64,000 nucleotides of DNA, taken from Codonopsis lanceolata. Taxonomy: Eukaryota > Streptophyta > Magnoliopsida > Asterales > Campanulaceae. This document shows, in pieces, positions 43,366 to 55,002 of the stretch (positions are counted from its first letter, which is position 1; every line of letters begins with the position of its first letter). The position numbers were made by a program, and so were the translations under genes. The DNA lies in the NCBI GenBank assembly GCA_013146195.2, contig CM028377.1:163672753-163736752 (forward strand), in the 5' to 3' direction. The notes beneath the pieces were generated by a model. The model was not told the DNA's origin, did not search any database, and was given only the letters and a program-made list of their open reading frames with translations.

Positions 43366-44209
43366 GGTATGTGGACACCAGGGCCACACGTCACATATGC
43401 GACGATGTGAAAATGTTCTCTTCATATTCAAAAGTGACGTCCGGCGAGAAGCTATTCATGGGCAACTCCTCCACCTCTAGAGTGGAAGGAAAAGGGCAAG
43501 TGATATTGAAGATGACCAGTGGACGGGAATTAGTGCTTACCAATGTCCTTCATGTCCCGAATATTAGGAAAAACCTAGTCTCTGGCTCCCTTTTAAAAAA
43601 GCATGGGTTCAAGTTGGTTTTTGAGTTCGAAAAATTTGTACTAACTAAGAGTGGTGTTTTTATTGGCAAGGATTACCTCAATGAGGGCTTGTTAAAATGT
43701 AATGTAATGGTGGTAACCCCACCCAACAGTAGTAGTATTAATAATACAGCGGCTACATATTCTTCTTACTTGCTTGAGCACTCTAATATTTGGCATCTTA
43801 GATTAGGTCATGTTAACCATGAATCTATATGAAGATTAATGCAAATGGAATTAATTCCAAAAGCACGAATCAACACTAAGGAAAAATGTCAAATATGCGT
43901 TGAGGCCAAACAAACACGAACCTCCTTTCAAACAATACAACGTGACACTCGACCATTAGAGCTCGTTCATAGCGACCTATGTTATTTTAAATCCATAGAA
44001 TCATGAGGTGGGAAAAATTATTTCATCACCTTTATTGATGATAGTACATGTTTTTGTCATCTTTACTTACTCAATAGTAAAGATGAAGCGTTCGAGGCAT
44101 TTAAAATGTACAAGAACGAAGTCGAAAATCAACTTGAGAAAAAGATAAAAATTCTCAAATCTGATCGGGGAGGTGAATATGTACATCCTTTTAAAGACTT
44201 TTGTGCAGC
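43366..44209 (+). pseudogene. Copia-B protease and proximal integrase
   Basis: The protease motif reads WYVDTRATRHICDDV, where the catalytic D-S/T-G has become DTR. The pre-integrase zinc finger follows (HSNIWHLRLGHVNHESI..CQICVEAKQTRT), then the integrase core (YFITFIDDSTCFCHLYLL and LKSDRGGEYVHPFKDFC). In-frame stops lie at 43830-43832 and 44004-44006. The frame is then cut by the Gypsy insertion after codon Cys-Ala; it resumes at 55003. Confidence 0.92.
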
Positions 44210-46178
44210 TGTAGACACCCCAATTTTGTACCCCTCGTATGTGACATGACATAAAATATCAAGACCTATTAAAACATTAACAAATGTCAAGTTACAGGGT
44301 CAAAAATGCAAAAGGACAAAGCAGGATGCGCAAAATGACAAATTGCAGGGACCTGAGTGCTAAAAAATGACCAAGTTTGAGTTTTGGGCGTGGCTACCCA
44401 TTAATTTGGGCATGGCGCCCAAATCTAATGGGGGTGGCGCCCAATTCTCTTTCCCAGCCACTGTTCATTCAACAATTTGCCGTAATTCACAAGATTTTCA
44501 GCGCGCGGTGCAACCGGTTGATGCGCAGAGAGAGATTTTTAATTCCGTCGGTGTCCCTATTTTTTCCTATAAATAGCAGCACCCGGCTCCTCATTCAGAG
44601 AGAAAAAACTTGCGTAAAGTTTTCTCCGCGTTAATGTTACGCTGGAGAATTAGAGAGCGGTGTGAGATAGTGAGAGATCACCTCCAAAGCCTTGAAACCC
44701 TGCCAAACTTCCTCCAAACACAAAACCAACCGATAGAAGTGTACCTTAGCCCCCCAGCTAGGTATCCACCCTTTTTCCCCGGTCCAAAAATCGTGGAAAG
44801 AGCAGTTGCTCTGCCCGATTTAAAAGGCCAAATCGCCAGAAATAAGTCGTTATTCTCGCCTTCGACCTACTTCGATCAAACAAACAACCAAAACAACTTA
44901 CCGCCTAAAACCATAGGTCGAAGTAACTTTCCGAGCCACGCCCCCAAATTCACACAACACGAAACACACAACACACAACAACAACAACAACAACAAAAAG
45001 ACTCTCTCTCTCTCTCCGAGGGACAGAGCGAACACACCCTAGGCTGTCTGTAAGTTTTATTTTAAAGTCTCTACATTTTTGTAATAATATTATTTCCAAT
45101 CCGGCCCAATGTAGATATACAAGCAGTTGTGCTGCCCGGATTTAGTTAGGAAATAGTACTAAATATAGCAGTTGTTATAGTTAAATATTTTCAGAAGTAT
45201 TTGTAATTATTTGCATTATTTATTCATTAAAGTCTTTGTTTGTAACAGTATTATTTCCAATCCGGCCTAATGTAAATATATAAGCAGTTATGCTGCCCGG
45301 ATTTTATTAGGAAATAATACTAAATGTAGCCGTCATAATGGCAAAATATTTTCAAGTATATTTGTAATTGTTTGTAAAAGAGACTGTTGCAAGTCCGTAA
45401 ATAATATAGATGTAATGGATGTATTTGTAGGCAGTTAATGCTTTATTTATCTCTTCAATAAATATAACAAAAAGCATACTTTAGCCAAAAACCGTTTTGA
45501 GACCGAAAGGGCGAGTTGGGTGCCTAGCACCTTCCCAACTCATAACTTAGCCTCCGAACCCGTTTTCATCATCTCTGGTTCTTTTTCTGGTTTTGCTTTA
45601 TTTTTGCCTTAAAATAAAGATGGTGACTCTAAAAACATTTTGGATCCAGTGGGGCCTCGCAACATCTTTCTTTGCACTTTCACGTTCTCCCCTAAAAAAA
45701 GGAGAATGGGAATGGAAAGGTGATGTATTCCTATGTCCTGGTATCCCCTAAACAATGGATAACTTGACATAAGAAACCCAAAGCACCCATAATGATCCGA
45801 AATAGGCCATAAGGCTATTTTCATAAAATCCATAGTGGGGGCGCTGCAACATCTTTCTTTGCACTTTCACGTTCTCCCCTAAACAAGGGAGAATGGGAAT
45901 GGAAAGGTGATGTATTCCTATATCCTGGTATCCCCTAAAAAAGGGATAACTTGACATAGAAATTCCAAAGCTCACATATTGGATCAAAAATCCACTAAAG
46001 GCAACAGGCGCATTCCAACGCTATTAAAGACTCCTCCCGCACTTTTGATTTCGTCCTCCCTAGACAAGGGAGGGTGGAGCGGAGCATGGATGTCACCGCA
46101 TCACTGCAGACGGCGCACCCTTATCCTAGGGTGCGCGAGGCGCTGGAGCAATTTCTGAGCAATTTCCCTGAACCCACA
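44210..46178 (+). mobile_element. 5' LTR of nested Tat-like element
   Basis: It contains a TATA-like CCTATAAATAGC at 44567-44578, a leader with (CAA)n near 44976-44996 and the GAGACCGAAAGGGCGAGTTG block. A TGGTGACTCT at 45620 resembles a primer site but lies inside the LTR, since the homology with the 3' LTR goes on to 46178. It aligns with the 3' LTR with many small indels. Confidence 0.93.
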
Positions 46179-46181
46179 AGG

Positions 46182-46199
46182 TGGCGACTTTCTTTGGGG
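46182..46199 (+). other. Primer-binding site of nested Tat-like element
   Basis: TGGCGACTTTCTTTGGGG starts three bases after the LTR end. TGGCGACT is complementary to a tRNA ending AGTCGCCA, as for the Arg-type primer commonly used by Tat elements; the downstream match is poorer. Confidence 0.7.
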
Positions 46200-46435
46200 A
46201 GATCGTTTTTATTTTAATGAATAAAAATGGAGGGTTAGAGTCAGTAACCAAAACTTTTTTTTCTTTTTTTTCTGGCTAAAGTATGTTTCTTATATTAATT
46301 TAAACAGTTGAATATTGCGTTCCTTTAACATCCGTGTCTATATTTGTGGATATGATCCTCCATCTTGCAGCAGTTTCATTTCAAATACTGTTACGAATAT
46401 ACTTGAAAATATTCGTATTTTTCAAAAAAAAAAAT

Positions 46436-46474
<39 letters not shown>

Positions 46475-47394
46475 ATATCTTATGTGCAATACTATCCGGG
46501 CAGCACAACAAACGGGCCGGGGCTTTGTTTTTAAAATCTTTTCATTTTCGGCCTTATATTATTTTATTCTGCTTCATTTTCATTTCTGCAAAATATATAT
46601 ACATACATGCATTCATTCTGTCATTTTATTTTGGGGATTATGACCCATTTTTAATAAAAATAGATAGATTCCTCACTTTTCTTTCTATTTCTTGATGGTA
46701 TGCTTGCTTGCTTGCGCTTAAGCTAAAAAGCCGAGAAAATCCACAAATAACAGCAAGACAGGCTATATCTGTTTTCTTTTCTATTTTTATATCTGAAAAA
46801 AAGAAAAAAAACTTTTTTTTGCTTTTTAGATACCGCACACACGCGCACATGCATATAAATATATATTCCAAACTGCTACCCTACACCATAGCCAACCTAC
46901 CCCCTGCATGAGCCAACGTTAGACTGCATATAGATTTTCAGGACACTTCAAAGACCGACCGGTTTTTGCATTTTAAATTGTGGGTCAGTCCCAGTCAAAA
47001 AAAAAATGTGCGCAAGTCAAAAAAAAAAATCTGCACAAGACAAAAAAAAAATTCTGCACAAGTCGAAAAATTTTTGCAAGTCAAAAAAAATAACACTGGG
47101 CTGATTTATTAATTTTCAAATGCTCGACTTAGATCACTTCGAATGGTGGATCCCGGAAAGAGTATAGGCCCTTCGCCTGGGATCAGTCCGATCTCGGGGA
47201 GTCGAAAGGCGGTGGAATACGTTGGTCCTATACTGCGGAGAAAGAATCCACTGTTCGAGGAAAAGTCCCGAGACTGCTGTCAAAATTAAGCATGTGCTTA
47301 TCCGGGTCATTTGTAGGAAAATAATAAATAATAAAATATACTAATAAAGGCACTTGTAATCCAAACCCGAAAAGCCTTCACCAAATTCTCACGA
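46200..47394 (+). other. 5' untranslated internal region of nested Tat-like element
   Basis: No gene is seen. It contains an (AT)n tract at about 46439-46471, A/T-rich sequence, and a run of CAAGTCAAAAAAAA-type repeats at 46990-47090. Short frames here are noise. Confidence 0.55.
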
Positions 47395-49330
47395 TACCTC
47401 CATAACCCATTTTCCTCAGAAATCTGGCCCGAATCTGGAAAGGCAGAGATAGTACTGGCCGGTTGATACGGGAAACAAGGGCAAAATCGAACGAGGGTAT
47501 CGCGAGATCGGACAAGGGTAGAATCGATGTAAAATACGATCCGAGCAAGATGGCAACAGATGAGCGATCGATATGGAGTGCAGTTCGGGGGCTCCGGGAT
47601 ATGCTCCGACTCGGCAATGCGGCGATGGCTAGACCGTAATCTAGATGCACGACATGAACGCTTGCTAAGCCAAATAGCAAATCTTATACAAGGTCAAAAG
47701 CCCAGTGGTGAGGTAAACTCTTCCCCCATAGTCCCCAGAAGCATCCACATCTCATGTGCCTCCAAACCCAACTCCTCAGCCAAACACTAACCCACCAAAT
47801 CTGCCGCTACCCCAAATCCCAATCCTCCACCAACTCCCTACTACCCAAATGTCAAACCATACCCATCCTATCCTCCATACCTCTCCCGAGCACCAATATT
47901 CCCCAAAGCCCAAATGACCTCCTTTTTCCCATAACCAACCCACTCCAAAATAACCCGCATATGGACCCACAAAACTATAACCCGCCGGGCCAAGTTACCA
48001 CTTATCTACCTTATAATGATCCCGGCCGCCCAGAAAACATCAACAATCCACCATCCCAAAATCCACCAGCCCAAAACCCATATCCTACCCAAGTTACACC
48101 ACCCAAAATCCATCTACCCAAAATCCTTATCCAACACGTAATCCACCCCCCATATCCATATCCACCCAAAATCCTTACGGACACGCGGCCGAAATTAACC
48201 CAACCTTCCCTAACCCGGCCGGCATATACAAAACCCAACTCCCCGACCACCAAAATAGAGGCCGAAGTGGAAAATATAAGAGTCATGGTACTCAAACTTC
48301 TCAACAAAGGGAATTTTCTACGCGGCAACGACATTACAACCTGGCGATTGCCTCTCAAATTCAAAATGCGACATAGAAAAATTTGATGGGATGGATGCCC
48401 TATATCCCACTTAAAATCTTATTCCACGGCATGCGATCAAGGGAGCTAGCTTTGAGGCTATGGCTTCCAATTTTCACCTCACCCTAATAAGGGCCAAACA
48501 ATGGCTAATGTTGTCTAATAGCGGCACCATGACTACGTGGGACGAGATAGGCGAAGCGTTCTGGAAAGGTACAAAGACAACACCAGTCTGAAAATAGAAG
48601 GGACCTTGAGTCGTGCACCAGAAAAGAAAAAAGTCTTTGAGTTCGCGATCGGTGGAAAAAAGTTGGCCAAACGTTTGGCACCCGATCAGTAGAGTCATGT
48701 CGAATGTTCATCAAAAACCTCCGACCCATTTACGGAACACATGCGGTATCTCCCTACACCAATTTCAAAGAAATAGTGGAGATAGGAGCTCGTATAGATG
48801 ATGATATACGAGCAGGGCAATTACAAGTCAATACATCTCCTACCTCTTTCGTTACTCTAAAGGGAAGGCAGCCACACCCGCACCAGTCAATATGGTAGGG
48901 AATGCATCGACCACTTTTCCTACCCAAAGTTATGGCCTTGTTCCATGGTCTTATGGAGCGGACAGTCTGTCAACACAATCGGAGGGAATAATGGCTCGAG
49001 CAATTTCGAAATCGAACCGTCATTATGATGAGCTGCAAGCCTCGATGCGTAATCTGCGGGGCTAATGGCACAAGGAGTGTTAAAACCTATGGAAAATTAT
49101 AAGCCACGGACCCCACTTGAGGACACGGAATCATGCCCGATCTTGTGAATATCATCATTGTAGTGGCCACCTCAGCGATAAATGTTATACGCTGCAAAAA
49201 TGCTATTCGAGGATCTTATAGATGATAAGGTTATTGAAAAGCCTCCTCCCAGACCAAATATAGTCAATAACCCTCTACCTCAAATCAACATGATTGAGGT
49301 TGATGGCAACTTCTGGGCATGATAGGCGGA
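47395..49330 (+). pseudogene. Decayed gag of nested Tat-like element
   Basis: A proline- and asparagine-rich N-terminal part (47750-48240, e.g. NPPSQNPPAQNPYP) is followed by broken pieces of a Gypsy gag core: EKFDGMDALYPT near 48380 and TMTTWDEIGEAFWKG near 48530. A zinc-knuckle-like CEYHHCSGHLSDKCYTLQK lies near 49145-49200. The frame changes repeatedly and several stops intervene. The order and the knuckle support gag, although each piece alone is weak. Confidence 0.65.
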
Positions 49331-49699
49331 GAGTGCGATTCGAAGCTCCTGTGAGTTCGAGCCTATTTCTAATAAGCCTCTGAGAACTAGTATACTACGC
49401 CCGCACGCCTTGAGATCTGGTGGACCGCTTCAGATATATTATCCCTATTCCTTTCTCTAGCTTTACGGATTTGGTCATCTACCAATCCGCTCCCTAAAGT
49501 TGAGGATCTCAAACCCCAGGTCCTCAATAATGTAATAAACCCTGTACGGTTTGCTTTTAATAATAATCTAAATGTCTTTGCTTATTTCTTAGTTGCACCT
49601 ATACTAAAAGACGCATTAAATCATTATAATAATGAGTCATTTAATAGGACCAAAAAAAAAAAGAATTATTTGCTTGAGCTTGTAAAGTCAGTCGAGCAC

Positions 49700-50500
49700 C
49701 AGGGACAACATCATCCACCAACAGCAACTGAAGACTGATCCACTATCAATCTGGGGCTGGACAAGGAAATCAAAAGAAGTCAAAACCGGCAACTCCCTGC
49801 AAGATTCTGAAAAGGATAACACCCACTGATCTCCTCAAAGAATTCGTGGACATGCTTACCCGGTCCTATGAAGATGTGTCAGGGCCAGATCCAGCCATAG
49901 CCAAACACCGGATCCCCATATATCCGGATGCTCAGCCAATCAGACAAAAGCTCCGCCGCATTAAGCCGGAACGGTCACTACAAGTTCAAAGAAAAAACAG
50001 AGAAATCATGAAACAGCCGCAAGTCAACTTCATTTGGGTAGTTTAAAAAAAATTAAAAAAAAGAAAAAAAAGAAGGGGAAAATACCCGATCTGGCTGTCC
50101 AATGTAGTGACCATTCCCATACCCAACAAGTTCTTTATCAACAGCATGCTGGGCCATAGCCAAATCAAAGGCAGCAGAAGACAAGAAAGGACCTCATTCA
50201 CCACCCCTTGGGGGACCTACTGCTATCATGTCATGCCATCTAGGCTAAAATGCTGGGGCTACTCATCAAAAGACTGCTACCCCTCTCTTCCACGATGTGT
50301 CGTATATTGTCAAAAAGATCCGGTCAGGAGGTGACATATTCCTCACAAACCAAGAAAGAAAAGACCTTGTTCAGCCCTCCAATCTCAACGAGCTTCAAAG
50401 GTATTATGCTCGAGCCACCCTATCTGGCAAGTGCTTCCCTCTCCAGCCCGCTAGGCTGAAAACCCGAAAGGGCGGCCTAGGCAAAAGTTAGGGCATATAT
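49700..50500 (+). pseudogene. Remnant of Tat-like pol (protease-RT linker and partial RT)
   Basis: At 49835-50046 the frame carries EFVDMLTRSYEDVSGPDPAI and HRIPIYPDAQPIRQKLRR, the conserved segment just before RT in plant Gypsy elements. At 50091-50330 fragments of RT follow (VTIPIPNKFF, HSQIKGSRRQERTSFTTP, WGTYCYHVMP) with internal deletions that remove the catalytic YVDD region. No RNase H or integrase was recognised downstream. Confidence 0.75.
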
Positions 50501-50604
50501 AAAAAAAAACAAATAAAAAAGTACAAAAAAAAAAGAAATAAAAATAATAATAAAGGCTCGCTAGGTTGAAAACCCGAAAGGGCAGCCTAGGCAAAAGTTA
50601 GAGC
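50446..50604 (+). ncRNA. Pair of structured RNA-like hairpins in the Tat-like element
   Basis: Two ~49-base copies (50446-50494 and 50556-50604) fold the same way. An outer GCCC/GGGC stem (GCTC/GAGC in copy 2) and a middle CTAGGC/GCCTAG stem (CTAGGT/GCCTAG in copy 2) enclose an inner CCC-GAAA-GGG hairpin with a GNRA-type loop. The outer stem change is compensatory. This is a cis-acting element candidate inside the transposon, not a known ncRNA gene. Confidence 0.45.
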
Positions 50605-53057
50605 AAAATAAAAAATATATATCAGGAGAAAAAGGGGAGGGAAAGCACTCTTTGAAACCTCAACATCCTACCTCCAGATCTTCAGCATGCAAGGGGCTCG
50701 ACTGACAGAAGAAAAAAAAACCACGACAGAAGCTCGCAGCAAAACACTAAAATATAAAACTTTCGGGTCCTAAGGTGCAACTTAGGAATAATTGCTAGAG
50801 ATATTTAGATTATACATTAATTGCCTGTACATATCTATTATTGCCTATACCCCCTTTGTTTCCCCCAGAAACTATCCCTTCTTTTGCAGCCTAAGCCCCA
50901 AGGTGGTCCATCAGTATCTGCGGCATCCGCCCGGCCGGGCCCATGTACTTCTTCTGCAAGGCACAGAAAAGACTCAGTCTCATCAGAATGAGAAGCACCA
51001 GAAGTGTCCTCGTCCTATTCATCAGTTGCACTGCCATTGTCCTGAAACAGCTAAACGACTTGGATTCCGACCATTCACTACTGCTCTGTCTGATTGTGAA
51101 GAAAAATGCAGGGGTTATGAGAATAGCCTTATGCCAAGCGTAGCCCTGCAACAATTATATGGCCAAGAACAGGAGGAGGTATCTGCCCTTTCTTCTCCCC
51201 TCACAAAAAAAGAAATAAATAAAAAAGTACAAAAAAAAAAAAAAGGAAAGCATGTTCGAACCCGAAGGTATTTTCCTTTAAAATCCATTTTGGGGATACA
51301 TCGTGCCATTACCCGTTAGGTCGGTATAGCTTTGCTTTGTGCGTGCGTCTTGAGTCTGCATGTGTTTATTTATTTTGCATCATAAATTATATTGCATGAT
51401 AGAATAAAGAATATCCATGCATCATGTTAATAAACATCTCATAATTTTTAGACATCACATTTGCATTAAATAAAGTAGTACATGCATCCAGCATTTGTAT
51501 TTATCATCCAATAAGCTGCATTAGGGGTGCGCTAAAAAGAAAATAAAATGCCACCATTCATGAAAATAAATATTCTCATGGCATTCACTATATCCCTGTA
51601 GCATAAGCATACATCATATAGCCTCATTTGCATTTATAGTATAAATCATGCATAATAAGGTCAAATGGTGACCACTAGTTTAATCATGCATCGTAAGAAT
51701 AAATTACATGCATCATTGCTTAATTGCATCATTTAGGCATAGATAGGACATGCATAAGCATTAATAATAAAGTCAGGAATGCTTCAAAAGTGTCAAACAG
51801 TGTCAAAATCTGGCAAATCAGAAGGATATCCAGGCAGGAAAAAAAACAACAAAAACAAAAAAAAACAAAAAAACAAAAAAACAAAAAAAACAAAAAAAAA
51901 ACAAAAACAAAAACAAAAACAAAAAAAATCGGGAGAGGGAAAATGCATGTACAAGAGAGAAAAATTTTCAAGTACATGCAACAAGAAAAAAAATGTGGCG
52001 GCAGAAGAAGAAATTTTCGGTTGAAGCTAAAGAATGAAGCGAAAAGAAAACATCGAAGAAAGAAAAGATGATTCTAGGCGATACCAAGTGATCTTTGCAA
52101 AGAAGAAAAGCTTCGACCAAGGTTAGAGCGAGCAATAAAGAAAAATGCGGCGGCATCAAGAAAAATTTTCCGGCTAAAGCGAAAACATAGCGGAGCAGGG
52201 GAAAAGATTTTCAGGCGAAGGCGAACAGTGATAAAAAGAAAAATCCCCAGCAAAGTGCAACAATGAACAGCGTAAAGCAGCAAGCGACATCAAAGCAACA
52301 TCAGCAGTAATTTGCTGCATGGACACGACAAAGGTAAAGGAAAGGAAGGTATTTTCCTTTTTAGCAGTGCATTTGTTTGATGTTTGGAAACTTTCCTTTA
52401 AGGGCGCATGACCGGATTCATAAGGAAAAGTCTTGTTCTCAGGTGAAGGCTAAGTTCCTAAGGAGGCAATATTCCATGCATTTTTATTTGTGTTGAAAAC
52501 TTTCCTTTAAAGGGGTACAACCCGGATTCATAGGGAAAGGTCTTGTTCTCCGGTAGAGGCGAGTTCTAGGAAACAATTCATGCTTGCGCGCGCCAGAAAC
52601 TACGATTGATCGATTCCTGGCTAAGGATACGTGGCGGCGATCTATCTCGGTAGATGCGACCAAACACATCACATTATTTACCTTTGCAGCACTCATTTGA
52701 TAAAAGCTTTGCATACACTTACTCATTTAGCATTGCCACACTTGCACCGCAACACATGATCCCCGGCTTAGGCCGAACTACGTTTGGTCTGATTCCTTTT
52801 ATTAAGGGATACGTAGGCAGCCTACATTAGTAGGTCCGACCATCAGAGCATTCAATTTGCATATCTGCTTAAAAGCTGCGATAACTGCTATAACTAACTA
52901 AAATGTCTAGGATATGGAGGTTTGATAAATTCTTTGCATTATAAGCGCTATCTTTGCATCTTTCTCCCTCGTTTTGTAATTGAGCGAAATTGGAGAGTCT
53001 ATTCTTATCAACGATGTTCGTCTACTCGGTAAGGCTGGGTTACAGTAGACTCCATCG
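50605..53057 (+). other. 3' noncoding region of nested Tat-like element
   Basis: Low-complexity, purine-rich or AT-rich sequence with many TGCATG motifs, e.g. the AAAACAAAAACAAA run at 51838-51927. A direct repeat lies at about 52386-52570 (AACTTTCCTTTAA..GG and GGATTCATARGGAAA appear twice). The conserved ACTACGTTTGGTCTGATTC block sits at 52777-52795. ORFs here (e.g. 50792-51319, 51724-52071) show no recognisable domain. Confidence 0.6.
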
Positions 53058-53068
53058 TTGAGGGGCTC

Positions 53069-55002
53069 TGTAGACACCCCAATTTCATACCCTCGTATGT
53101 GACATGACATAAAATATCAAGACACATGTTAAAACATTAACAAATGTCAAGTTATAGGGTAAAAAATGCAAAAGGACAAAGCAGGATGCGCAAAGGACAA
53201 ATTGCGGGGACACGAGTGCTAAAGGACCAAGTTTGAGTTTTGGGCGTGGCTACCAATTAATTTGGGCATGGCGCCCAAATCTAATAGGGGTGGCGCCCAA
53301 TTCTCTTTCCCAGCCACTATTCATTCAACAATTTTCCGTAATTCACAAGATTTTCGACGGCAACCAGGTTGATCTTGAGAGATTTTTAATTCAGTCGGTG
53401 TCCCTATTTTTCCTATAAATAGCGGCACCGGCTCCTCATTGAGAGAGAAAAACTTGCTTAAAGTTTTCTCACGTTAACGTTCTGGAGAATTAGAGAGCGG
53501 TGTGAGATAGTGAGAGATCACCTCCAAAGCCTCGAAACCACCAAACTTCCTCCAAACACAAAACCAACAGATAGAAGTGTACCTTAGCCCCCGGCTAGGT
53601 ATCCACCCTTTTCCCGGTCCAAAAATCGTGGAAAGAGCGGTGCTCTGCCTGCGATTTAAAAGGCCAAATCGCCGAGAAATAAGCGTTATTACGGCCTACT
53701 TCGATCAAACAAACAACCAAAAACAAACAGTTACCCTGCCCAAAACCATAGGTCGAAAGTAACTTTCCAGAGCAATCACGCTGCCCAAATTCACACAACA
53801 CACAAACACACAAACACACAACACACAACAACAACAACAACAACAACAAAAAGACTCTCTCTCTCCGAGGGACAAAGCGAGCACACCCTAGTCAAGAAGT
53901 TTTATTTTAAAGTCTTACATTTTTGTAATAGTATTATTTCCAATCCGGCCCAATGTAGATATACAAGCGGTTGTCTTGTCGCCGGATTTAGTTAGGAAAT
54001 AGTACTAAATATAACGATTGTTATAGTTAAATATTTTCGAAGTATTTGTAATTATTTGCATTATTTATTCATTAAAGTCTTTGTTTGTAAAGATATTATT
54101 TCAATCAGGCCTAATGTAAATATATAAGCGAGTTATCTTTGCCGGATTTTATTAGGAAATAATACTAAATGTAGCCGTCATAATGGCAAAATATTTTCAA
54201 GTATATTTGTAATTGTTTGTAAAAGAGACTGTTGCAAGTCCGTAAATAATATAGATGTAATGGATGTATTTGTAGGCAGTTAATGCTTTATTTATCTCTT
54301 CAATAAATATAACAAAAAACATACTTTAGCCAAAAACCGTTTTGAGACCGAAAGGGCGAGTTGGGTGCCTAGCACCTTCCCAACTCGTAACTTAGCCTCC
54401 GAACCCGTTTTCATCATCTCTGGTTCTTTTTCTGGTTTTGCTTTATTTTTGCCTTAAAATAAAGATGGCGACTCTAAAAACATTTTGGATCGATGGGGCC
54501 TCGCAACATCTTTCTTTGCACTTTCACGTTCTCCTAAAAAGGGAGAATGGGAATGGAAAAGTCTTTGTATTCATATGTCTGGTATCCCTAAACAAGGGAT
54601 AACTTGACATAAGAAACCCAAAGCACCCATAATGATCCGAAATAGGCCATAAGGCTATTTTCATAAAATCCATAGTGGGGGCGCTGCAACATCTTTCTTT
54701 GCACTTTCACGTTCTCCCCTAAACAAGGGAGAATGAGAATGGAAAGGTGATGTATTCCTATATCCTAGTATCCCCTAAAAAAGGGATAACTTGACATAGA
54801 AATTCCAAAGCTCACATATTGGATCAAAAATCCACTAAAGGCAACCGAGGCGCATTCCAACGCTATTCGAGCCTCCTCCAGCTTTGATTTCGGTCCTCCC
54901 AGACAAGGGAGGGTGGAGCGGGGCGATGGATGTCACCGCATCCGCACGGACGCGCACCCCTATCAAGGACGCTGGGCGGGAGAAATTTCCCGGGAACCCA
55001 CA
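53069..55002 (+). mobile_element. 3' LTR of nested Tat-like element
   Basis: It follows the polypurine tract at 53058-53068 and aligns with the 5' LTR from end to end, closing GGGAACCCACA. It differs by numerous small indels and substitutions, more than expected for a very recent insertion. GCAGC, the TSD, follows. Confidence 0.94.

Larger units (their letters stand above)
44210..55002 (+). mobile_element. Tat-like Ty3/Gypsy element nested in Copia-B
   Basis: LTRs at 44210-46178 (1969 bp) and 53069-55002 (1934 bp) start TGTAGACACCCC and end AACCCACA. The 5-bp TSD GCAGC lies at 44205-44209 and 55003-55007. Removing the element joins ..DFCA-A-HGIIHQ.. of the Copia-B integrase in frame. A primer-binding site TGGCGACTTTCTTTGGGG (46182-46199) and polypurine tract TTGAGGGGCTC (53058-53068) are in place. 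The 6.9-kb interior contains only decayed gag and a heavily deleted pol, with RNase H and integrase not recognised, so the element is non-autonomous. Confidence 0.95.

Noticed and set aside
43013..43387. 124-residue minus-strand ORF
   Set aside because: It lies entirely opposite the well-supported Copia-B gag and protease frame.
45609..45640. TGGTGACTCT taken as the primer-binding site, with the LTR ending at 45619
   Set aside because: The following ~550 bases are repeated after the 3' LTR copy, and the TSD plus TG..CA ends fit only the borders 46178 and 55002.
47776..48364. Gly/Trp-rich minus-strand ORFs opposite the Tat-like gag
   Set aside because: They are shadows of the proline/asparagine-rich gag frame on the plus strand.
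51724..52071. 115-residue Lys-rich ORF
   Set aside because: It derives from an AAAACAAAAA low-complexity run in the 3' noncoding part of the Tat-like element.
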